DNA of 6,248 nucleotides, from contig DSBN01000321.1 in the NCBI GenBank assembly GCA_011046055.1, positions 1 through 6,248 of the forward strand. Reading direction: 5' to 3'. The DNA is from Sediminispirochaeta sp. Lineage in GTDB: Bacteria > Spirochaetota > Spirochaetia > DSM-16054 > Sediminispirochaetaceae. Under the pieces are notes generated by a model, which made no database searches, was not told the DNA's origin, and saw only the letters and a list, made by a program, of their open reading frames with translations. The position numbers and the translations under genes were made by a program. Shown here piece by piece: positions 1 to 4,763 of this stretch. Each line of letters starts with the position of its first letter. Within the stretch, counting starts at the first letter, position 1.

Positions 1-34
1 CGTTAGAAAATGAAATTTTACCTAAGTAAATGAA

Positions 35-81
35 GCAAATTCTCAGTTTGGAAGTCAGAAGACTTCCAAACTGAGAATTGC
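35..81. repeat. near-perfect inverted repeat (hairpin) with 4-base loop
   Basis: The arms at 38-56 and 61-79 are perfect reverse complements over 19 bases, separated by an AGAA loop (57-60). Bulging out A37 adds two more pairs (G35-C81 and C36-G80). No T-run follows on either strand, so it is not a classical intrinsic terminator. It lies at the boundary between a strongly AT-rich left edge and GC-rich coding sequence, which suggests a recombination or insertion scar, a small palindromic element, or a protein-binding or RNA-structure site. The sequence does not allow a choice between these. Confidence 0.8.
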
Positions 82-90
82 TATCAACGG

Positions 91-110
91 CTGGAGCTTG
101 TTGACTCCAG
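91..110. repeat. small inverted repeat downstream of the large hairpin
   Basis: CTGGAG (91-96) and CTCCAG (105-110) are reverse complements around an 8-base loop. A competing pairing, TCAAC (84-88) with GTTGA (100-104), overlaps it, so the two stems would be mutually exclusive in RNA. The stems are short and lie in a frame that reads like protein, so this may be chance. Confidence 0.25.
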
Positions 111-147
111 GGGGCGGGAGATACCAATTTACTACGACTTCGACTAT

Positions 148-417
148 GTGCTCTCCCTGGTTGATACCAGCGACGACGGACAGTGGGCTTTGGTGATCAA
201 GGAACCCGCCCATTCGGGCAGCGGCAGAGTATCCAGCGACTACGCGATCATCCATCTGCCCACCGGGCGGGAGCTGACCGATAGCATCCTCGGTTCGGAG
301 CGAGGAGGGATTTTGCCTTTTGCTTTTGTCATGGAGGCGGAAGGAGTGTACGTTGAGTATGAGAAAATAGCTGGCGGAGAGACCGGCCGTAGACCCTGCC
401 GTCTGTATCCACGGTAG
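148..417 (+). CDS. hypothetical protein, probably the 3' part of a truncated gene
   Basis: The product is not recognised. The nominal GTG start at 148 has no ribosome binding site before it. The same frame is open from 34 (after a TGA at 31-33), and from about 76 on it reads like ordinary soluble protein, for example RLELVDSRGREIPIYYDFDY just before the GTG. The real N-terminus has therefore probably been lost, or lies beyond the hairpin at 35-81. The product from the GTG is 89 residues, rich in Gly, Glu and short beta-like segments (QWALVIKEP, DYAIIHLP, GVYVEYEKI), with no membrane helix or signal peptide and no recognisable catalytic motif. The TAG stop at 415-417 faces the convergent ybjQ-like gene across 15 bases. 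The 5' end is uncertain: this could be a pseudogene fragment or the end of a gene with an unusual start. Confidence 0.5.
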   Translation: MLSLVDTSDDGQWALVIKEPAHSGSGRVSSDYAIIHLPTGRELTDSILGSERGGILPFAFVMEAEGVYVEYEKIAGGETGRRPCRLYPR

Positions 418-432
418 CTCAGCGGTCGGAGA

Positions 433-744
433 CTATTTGAACTTGACCGCCGTCCCGTAGACCAGCACCTCCGCGGCGCCCTGCATTACCGTGCTGGAAG
501 CGTAGCGGATGTTGACGATGGCGTCGGCCTCCAGCTTCTCCGCCTCACCGACCATGATCTTGGTCGCCTTGGCGCGGGCCTCGTTGATCATATCCGAGTA
601 GCCCTTCAGCTCTCCACCGACGATGGTTTTGAACAGGGCCGAGATATCCTTGCCCAGGTGTTTGGCCTGGATGACCGAACCTTTTACTACCTTGATGGTC
701 TCCAGCTCCTTGCCGGTGATGTAATCAGTATTCACCAAGATCAT
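433..744 (-). CDS. ybjQ: YbjQ family protein (UPF0145, putative heavy-metal-binding fold)
   Basis: The protein is 103 residues, the usual length for the YbjQ/UPF0145 family, which forms small cytosolic pentamers of unclear biochemical role (the heavy-metal-binding label is structural and weakly supported). The family signatures are present: an N-terminal strand followed by GKELETIKVVKGSV (11-24), the GGELKGYSDM motif (43-52), a helix with regularly spaced Ala/Arg (NEARAKATKIM), and the EADAIVNIRY strand (72-81) leading to VLVYGTAV. ATG at 744 is preceded by a strong purine-rich Shine-Dalgarno (AGGAGAGGAAG on the minus strand, about 746-756) inside the upstream membrane gene. The 20-base overlap (725-744) with that gene implies co-transcription and translational coupling. 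The function remains open, but family assignment is secure. Confidence 0.93.
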   Translation of the reverse strand: MILVNTDYITGKELETIKVVKGSVIQAKHLGKDISALFKTIVGGELKGYSDMINEARAKATKIMVGEAEKLEADAIVNIRYASSTVMQGAAEVLVYGTAVKFK

Positions 745-952
745 CTTCCTCTCCTTTTTTAATCTCTTTGATACGTTGGATCAGAACGGCGACCATGATC
801 CCCATTCCGACCAGCGCGGCGCCGACAAACAGTAGACCGATGATACGGGCGCCGGCGAGTTCGCTAATTACGAAAAAGTAAAAGAAACCGAACACGGCAA
901 TGGCGATGATAAAGACCACCGCCGACAGGACCGGACCGATATATTTATTCAT
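725..952 (-). CDS. small two-helix inner membrane protein
   Basis: The predicted product is 75 residues with two hydrophobic helices (about 5-29 and 36-58) joined by a short ELAGAR loop and ending in a highly charged tail (QRIKEIKKGEEDDLGEY) that should be cytoplasmic by the positive-inside rule. I do not recognise a named family. ATG at 952 has a good Shine-Dalgarno, GGGAG (958-962 on the plus coordinates), 5 bases upstream, and a near-consensus promoter just beyond. The gene overlaps ybjQ by 20 bases, so the two are very probably one operon. An inferred role is as a membrane partner or anchor for the YbjQ-like pentamer. An unrelated small membrane protein is also possible. No signal-peptide cleavage site is evident. 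Confidence 0.85.
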   Translation of the reverse strand: MNKYIGPVLSAVVFIIAIAVFGFFYFFVISELAGARIIGLLFVGAALVGMGIMVAVLIQRIKEIKKGEEDDLGEY

Positions 953-957
953 CTTTT

Positions 958-962
958 CTCCC
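958..962 (-). promoter_or_regulatory. Shine-Dalgarno for the small membrane protein
   Basis: The minus-strand sequence GGGAG ends 5 bases before the ATG at 952. With the promoter upstream it fixes this start, leaving a leader of roughly 20-25 bases. Confidence 0.75.
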
Positions 963-982
963 GTAGAGTTTACTTTCTCGGC

Positions 983-1013
983 ATTATAATAACTTTTTCC
1001 ATAGTTCTGTCAA
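983..1013 (-). promoter_or_regulatory. near-consensus sigma70-type promoter for the membrane protein/ybjQ pair
   Basis: On the minus strand a perfect TTGACA (1013-1008) precedes a perfect TATAAT (988-983) with a 19-base spacer. An overlapping TATTAT three bases upstream gives a 16-base spacer and may be the functional -10. Upstream of -35, two TTTTTC blocks (1014-1019 and 1026-1031) are 12 bases apart, which could act as an UP element or bend the DNA. Expected transcription starts near 975, a short leader before the GGGAG. The strength of the match suggests constitutive high expression, but no operator is evident. Confidence 0.8.
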
Positions 1014-1099
1014 GAAAAAGATATCGAAAAAATCGACCTCGTCATCAATTGGGACGGCATACTTTCGAAAACCACCGGAAGAGAGTCGCCGAGATACAG

Positions 1100-1128
1100 T
1101 TGAACTCCCCCGCGCTTCCTGCTACAGT
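1100..1128 (+). promoter_or_regulatory. candidate promoter for the four-gene operon, possibly giving a leaderless mRNA
   Basis: TTGAAC (1100-1105, 4 of 6 consensus bases) and TACAGT (1123-1128, 4 of 6) are separated by 17 bases. Initiation 6-9 bases downstream would fall at about 1135-1138, essentially on the ATG at 1138. That ATG has no purine-rich ribosome binding site (upstream is CTACAGTTATGCCGCC), consistent with a leaderless transcript. An 8-base palindrome TTTCGAAA (1063-1070) upstream is a possible operator but unsupported. The promoter match is moderate. Confidence 0.4.
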
Positions 1129-1137
1129 TATGCCGCC

Positions 1138-2358
1138 ATGGATCAGAACTATTACCCGGATCGCCGGGAACTGCAGCAGGCTTACTCACGGCAGCTCCCG
1201 GTCTACCAAGCGGCGCTGAGCGAGCTGGTACACCGGCTGGACTCCGAGCTGCGACAGCGAGCCTTGAGCTTCTCACTGAAATATCGGGTCAAATCCTTCG
1301 ACAGCTACTATCAGAAGCTGCTGCAGCGAATCGGCCACGCCGAAGGCGAAGCTCCAGATGCGAACATCCAGGACGTGCTGGGTATCAGAATCGTCTGTCC
1401 TTTTTTGGAAAATCTGAAGGAGGCCGAAGAGATAATGCGCGGCCTCTATCGCATCGTGGAGGTGGAGAGGAAGGGAGCGGAGCACTCCTTCCGAGAGTTC
1501 GGTTATCAATCGACCCATCTGCTGCTGGAGATACCCGATGAGCTGCAGGAAAACAATCCTCAGCTCGATCTCGACACCTGCGAGGTCCAAATTCGGACCA
1601 TTCTGCAGGACGCCTGGTCGGAGGTGGAGCACGAGCTGGTCTACAAGTCAAATTTTACCCCCTACGACGAGTCGCTGAGGCGAAAGCTGGCGGCGCTGAA
1701 CGCCAACCTCAGCCTCTCGGATCTGATCTTTCAGGAGATCCGCGACTACCAGCGGAGCCTCCACGCGGAACTGAAGAAGCGGCGCCGCTCCTTCATCGAT
1801 CGGGTGGAGGCGGAGATCTCCGGAGCGAGTCCCGCTACCGGCACCAACGGCGCGGGGTATGAGCTCAACGGGGTCTCCCATTTCGAAAACGTCGACGAGA
1901 TGCTTCTCAAAGCCCTGCACGCCCACAACCAGGGAGACTATACCGCGGCAATCCAGCTGTACGACGCCATCCTGGAGCGGCAGATCGAAGAAAACGTACA
2001 GGCGGTTATCCTGGTCCATCGGGGGATGGCCTTCTTCGGGTCGGCCCGCTACGGCGAGGCTCTCGACAATTTTCTTGCCGCCGCGGACTTGGAGCCGGAA
2101 AACAGCAAGACCTACTACTATCTGGGCATTGTCTATCGGGTGTTGAACCGAACTACCGCGGCGCTCTCCGCCTTCAAACGCAGCCTGGAGATTTACCCCT
2201 ACTACTTTGAGAGCCTCTTCGGCCTGGCCCAGACCTTTTCCGAGCTCGGCGACTACCCGGCGGCGCTGGAGTACTGCGAGAAGGCGCAAAAAATCGCCCC
2301 GGAGGAGCAGAAGGTGGTCAGATTCCGCGCCTATGTGCTGGAGAAGATGGCCCTCTAA
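1138..2358 (+). CDS. RelA/SpoT-type (p)ppGpp synthetase domain protein with C-terminal TPRs
   Basis: The 406-residue protein starts with a RelA_SpoT nucleotidyl/pyrophosphotransferase domain (about 30-215) and has no HD hydrolase domain, so it resembles a small alarmone synthetase rather than a long RSH enzyme. Motifs in order are RVKSFDSYYQK (50-60, the basic ATP-binding patch), DVLGIR (79-84, with the metal-binding Asp), FGYQSTH (121-127, the GTP-side loop with Tyr123), EVQIRT (149-154, the second acidic metal ligand Glu149), and AWSEVEHELVYK (159-170). All expected active-site positions are filled, so activity is plausible: pyrophosphate transfer from ATP to GTP/GDP, or to another acceptor. 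After a charged helix (KKRRRSF) and a Gly/Ser linker (225-245), four TPR-like units span about 253-389, with typical Gly-Asp-Tyr and Pro-terminated helices; these usually bind proteins. ATG 1138 has no Shine-Dalgarno. It is the first gene of the operon, 21 bases before the methyltransferase gene. Substrate and sensed signal are unknown. Confidence 0.93.
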   Translation: MDQNYYPDRRELQQAYSRQLPVYQAALSELVHRLDSELRQRALSFSLKYRVKSFDSYYQKLLQRIGHAEGEAPDANIQDVLGIRIVCPFLENLKEAEEIMRGLYRIVEVERKGAEHSFREFGYQSTHLLLEIPDELQENNPQLDLDTCEVQIRTILQDAWSEVEHELVYKSNFTPYDESLRRKLAALNANLSLSDLIFQEIRDYQRSLHAELKKRRRSFIDRVEAEISGASPATGTNGAGYELNGVSHFENVDEMLLKALHAHNQGDYTAAIQLYDAILERQIEENVQAVILVHRGMAFFGSARYGEALDNFLAAADLEPENSKTYYYLGIVYRVLNRTTAALSAFKRSLEIYPYYFESLFGLAQTFSELGDYPAALEYCEKAQKIAPEEQKVVRFRAYVLEKMAL

Positions 2359-2364
2359 TACGGC

Positions 2365-2370
2365 GGAGGT
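2365..2370 (+). promoter_or_regulatory. Shine-Dalgarno for the FkbM methyltransferase gene
   Basis: GGAGGT lies 9 bases before ATG 2380 in the 21-base gap after the upstream stop. It favours this start over the in-frame ATG at 2419. Confidence 0.8.
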
Positions 2371-2379
2371 ACGGCGAAG

Positions 2380-3240
2380 ATGAGCGGTCGTAAACGGAGA
2401 CTCGCCGAGCTGGAAGGCATGACCGAATCCTCGGCGGACGCCGAACTGATTCGTCACATCGAGAAGCTGCGCCGCCGGATCATGAAGGGACCGGGTTCAG
2501 CTTTGTCACCGCGGACGGACCCGACACCCGAGGAGAGCTGGGAGCTGCACCTTCGGGGGCTGACCCTGTCTCTGGCGCCCCGCTTCGCCCCCGCCTCCAT
2601 CGACAGCATCTTGGACATCTTTGTGGACCGGATCCACCGCCGCTGCCCCGGCTTCGGGCCGGCGGAAAATCAGCGGATCCTGGACATCGGGGCCAACGAA
2701 GGCTTCTACTCCCTGGCCATGTGCGTCGGTCGGCCCGATATGCGGGTCGTCTCCTTGGAGCCTGATACCAGAAATTACCAGTTGCTGCGGCGGAACATCG
2801 CTCTCAATTTTCCCCGACGGATCGAAACCTATCGACTTGCCCTATGGGATCAGAGCGTGGAGCTGGAGCTGAGCACCCACCCGTGGGTGAATACGATTAG
2901 TTCGGTGGCGATAGAGAACCTCGATCAGAGCTGGGTAGATCCGCGGGTGCTCGAGAGGCAACGGGTGCCAGCGTTATCCCTGGACGAGCTGGCGCGGAGC
3001 TTGGATCTCGCCGACTTGGACCTGATCAAAATAGACGTAGAGGGGGCCGAAGCGGAGGTGCTGCGGGGTGGGAGGGAGCTGCTGTCCCGCACCAGACGGG
3101 TGGTCGTCGAGGTACACGGCGGAGCGTCGAGACGGCGCTGTACCTCCATCCTGCGGGACCTGGGCTTCGTGCTGAAGCTGGAGGAGGCGGGGCGCTTCGG
3201 GGATCTCTACTTTCGCCGCCGCAGGGGAGGTATGGACTGA
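2380..3240 (+). CDS. FkbM family SAM-dependent methyltransferase
   Basis: The 286-residue protein has a class I methyltransferase core: glycine-rich SAM motif ILDIGANEGFYSL (100-112), acidic SAM-ribose region VSLEPDTRNY (124-133), and the FkbM hallmark DLIKIDVEGAEAEVLRGG (214-231), followed by VVVEVHGG (241-248) and a C-terminal strand. FkbM enzymes typically O-methylate sugars or other small molecules, often on glycans, lipids or polyketides; the acceptor here cannot be read from the sequence. The first ~90 residues are a charged extension outside the core (predicted helix, RKRRLAELEG and EKLRRRIM) of unknown role. There is no signal peptide or membrane helix, so it should be cytosolic. GGAGGT precedes the start, and the TGA shares one base with the next ATG (TGATG), showing tight coupling in the operon. 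Confidence 0.92.
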   Translation: MSGRKRRLAELEGMTESSADAELIRHIEKLRRRIMKGPGSALSPRTDPTPEESWELHLRGLTLSLAPRFAPASIDSILDIFVDRIHRRCPGFGPAENQRILDIGANEGFYSLAMCVGRPDMRVVSLEPDTRNYQLLRRNIALNFPRRIETYRLALWDQSVELELSTHPWVNTISSVAIENLDQSWVDPRVLERQRVPALSLDELARSLDLADLDLIKIDVEGAEAEVLRGGRELLSRTRRVVVEVHGGASRRRCTSILRDLGFVLKLEEAGRFGDLYFRRRRGGMD

Positions 3241-3611
3241 TGGCCATGGGACTCTATGTGCACGGAGTGGAGCTGCACCCGGGCATGCGGCTGCAAATAG
3301 ACGAACGCGGGGACGAGCTGCGGCCCGGTCGTTATGAAAGTCGGGACCCGGTGGTCTGGGAGCTGGTAGCCCTCCGCTCCCGGAAAGCCGACGAAGCCTA
3401 TTACGAGGTGGCCAGCGGCCGAACCTACTCCTTAGCCCAGGTGATGCGGCGGGCCAAGCTCCAACGGAAGGAAGCCTCCGGGGACTTGGTGCAGCTGCCG
3501 GCGGGCAGCGACTACCTGGTGGTCCGGGAGTACCAGAGCGGCCGGCTCTTGGGACACCGCTGCTACAGCGTGGATATGCTCGCCCAGATCAGGGAGATAA
3601 AGATCCTATGA
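3240..3611 (+). CDS. conserved-looking hypothetical protein, 123 residues
   Basis: I do not recognise this family. The protein is soluble-looking and strongly charged, with beta-rich segments (LYVHGVELHPGMRLQI at 5-20, WELVALRS at 40-47, SDYLVVREY at 90-98) around a basic helical stretch MRRAKLQRK (69-77), and a single Cys108. The mixed beta with a basic helix could be a small nucleic-acid- or ligand-binding fold, but that is a guess. AGGGGAGG (3223-3230) lies 9 bases before ATG 3240, supporting this start over the in-frame ATG at 3246. It overlaps the upstream gene by one base and the downstream sfsA by four (ATGA at 3608-3611), so it is translated in an operon and is very probably a real gene. 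Its place between the methyltransferase and the nuclease-like gene is the only functional clue. Confidence 0.8.
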   Translation: MAMGLYVHGVELHPGMRLQIDERGDELRPGRYESRDPVVWELVALRSRKADEAYYEVASGRTYSLAQVMRRAKLQRKEASGDLVQLPAGSDYLVVREYQSGRLLGHRCYSVDMLAQIREIKIL

Positions 3612-4747
3612 GCGAGGCCTTGCAGATATTCGAGCAGCCCGAGGAGGCGAGCTTTGTGGAGCGGCCCAACCGTTTCGTGATGATGGTCCGCGACCGGCGG
3701 GGGGAGCTCCTCCGCGCGCACTGCCCCAATTCGGGCAAGCTCACCGAGTTCCTGGTCCCCGGGCAGGAGCTGCTGATCCAGCGCCACCGGAACCCCTCAC
3801 GGAGCACCCACTGCAGCGTGGTCGCCGTTCGGTACAAGGAGAAGCTGATCTTCCTTCGGGCGGATAGGGCCAACCGAATCGCCGAAGAGCTGGTCCTGCC
3901 GGGGCTTTTCCCCGGGGCGGAAATAAGGCCGGAGTGGAGTCTCGACGGCTCGCGCTTCGACTTTCTGATACGGGGGGCAAAGGAGACGCTGGTCGAGGTG
4001 AAGTCCTGTACCCTCGGTGAGTACGGAATCGCCATGTTCCCCGACGCCCCTACCGACCGTGGCAGCCGTCATGTGCGCGAGCTCGTCCGGCTGGTCAACC
4101 AGGGTTACGACGCCCGGGTGTTGTTCGTCATCGCTCACCGTGATACCCGGCGCTTCATGCCCAATCCCCACACCGACCCGGAGTTCTGTATCACCCTGGA
4201 CGAGGCTTCCAAGCTGATGCCCGTGGGCGCCGTGAGCGTCGACACCGACGAAGAGGGCTGGAGCCGGGTGGTGAACGGGGATGTGCCCGTGGAGACCCGG
4301 ACGGCCGCCGAGCTGGCCAGGGCCAACGCCGGGGCCTACGTACTGCTTATCCGACTGTCGAAACCTCTTCGACTATCGGTGATGAGTCTCGGCGAGCCGG
4401 ACTTGGCTGCGGGCTACTACCTCTACGCGGGCAGCGCCCGGACCAATCTGCGTCAACGACTGGTACGGCACCAGCGAAAGAGAAAAAAGCACCACTGGCA
4501 CGTGGACTACCTGATCGCCGGGGCCGAGTCGGTGCGGGTATTTCCCATCCGCAGTTTTCTGGACCTGGAGTGCGCCATCGCCGGGGACTTGTCGGAGCTG
4601 GCTGAGGCAGAGGTACCGGGCTTCGGCAGCAGCGACTGCCGCTGCGACTCGCATCTTTTTTATTTTTCCCAAAACCCCTTCCAACAGCGCCGGGTTCTCG
4701 ACCGCCTGCTGTGGTACCGTCACGTCGGTTTCGAGTCGCTTCGGTGA
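3608..4747 (+). CDS. sfsA: SfsA family nuclease fused to a Uri/DUF123 GIY-YIG-like domain
   Basis: The protein is 379 residues, while stand-alone SfsA is about 230, and two domains are clear. Residues 1-230 are SfsA: RPNRF (19-23), HCPNSGKLTEF (38-48), and a PD-(D/E)xK-like core with RFDFLI (116-121) and VEVKSCTL (129-136), then FPDAPTDRGSRHVREL (144-159). SfsA proteins are linked to sugar-fermentation regulation and annotated as DNA/RNA nucleases. Residues 241-362 match the Uri/DUF123 family (COG1833, GIY-YIG-like): GYYLYAGSA (269-277), LRQRLVRHQRK (281-291), HHWHVDYL (295-302), the acidic LECAIA helix (320-325, Glu321), and GFGSSDCRCDSHLFYF (338-353). The key Tyr, Arg, His and Glu positions look retained. 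A Gly/Val/Thr-rich linker (~215-240) joins them. The TGA at 4745-4747 faces the degV-like gene 6 bases away. It is translationally coupled to the upstream gene; AGGGAG (3591-3596) is its likely ribosome binding site. Confidence 0.93.
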   Translation: MSEALQIFEQPEEASFVERPNRFVMMVRDRRGELLRAHCPNSGKLTEFLVPGQELLIQRHRNPSRSTHCSVVAVRYKEKLIFLRADRANRIAEELVLPGLFPGAEIRPEWSLDGSRFDFLIRGAKETLVEVKSCTLGEYGIAMFPDAPTDRGSRHVRELVRLVNQGYDARVLFVIAHRDTRRFMPNPHTDPEFCITLDEASKLMPVGAVSVDTDEEGWSRVVNGDVPVETRTAAELARANAGAYVLLIRLSKPLRLSVMSLGEPDLAAGYYLYAGSARTNLRQRLVRHQRKRKKHHWHVDYLIAGAESVRVFPIRSFLDLECAIAGDLSELAEAEVPGFGSSDCRCDSHLFYFSQNPFQQRRVLDRLLWYRHVGFESLR

Positions 4748-4748
4748 A

Positions 4749-4763
4749 GCGCGCTACTCGCGC
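4749..4763. repeat. short GC stem at the convergent gene ends
   Basis: GCGCG (4749-4753) pairs with CGCGC (4759-4763) around a 5-base loop, in the 6-base gap between the convergent sfsA and degV-like genes and extending into the latter's stop. There is no T-run, so it is at best a weak bidirectional terminator or pause site, and it may be chance. Confidence 0.2.

Noticed and set aside
30..74. 14-codon ORF (ATG 30 to TGA 72-74) lying across the hairpin, as a possible leader peptide
   Set aside because: No ribosome binding site, no T-run terminator and no recognisable attenuation sequence; the overlap with the palindrome is enough to explain it.
745..760. A6 slip sequence before the end of the membrane protein gene, as a possible programmed frameshift into ybjQ
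   Set aside because: The heptamer is out of register for a -1 slip, and the purine run is fully explained as the ybjQ Shine-Dalgarno.
1648..2457. Long minus-strand open frame opposite the alarmone synthetase gene
   Set aside because: It is a shadow of the well-supported RelA/TPR gene: no family motifs and a composition typical of antisense frames in GC-rich DNA.
4625..4672. Terminator-like stem (GGCAG/CTGCC) followed by a T-rich run inside sfsA
   Set aside because: The T-run encodes the conserved SHLFYF motif of the Uri/DUF123 domain in frame, and the gene continues well beyond it.
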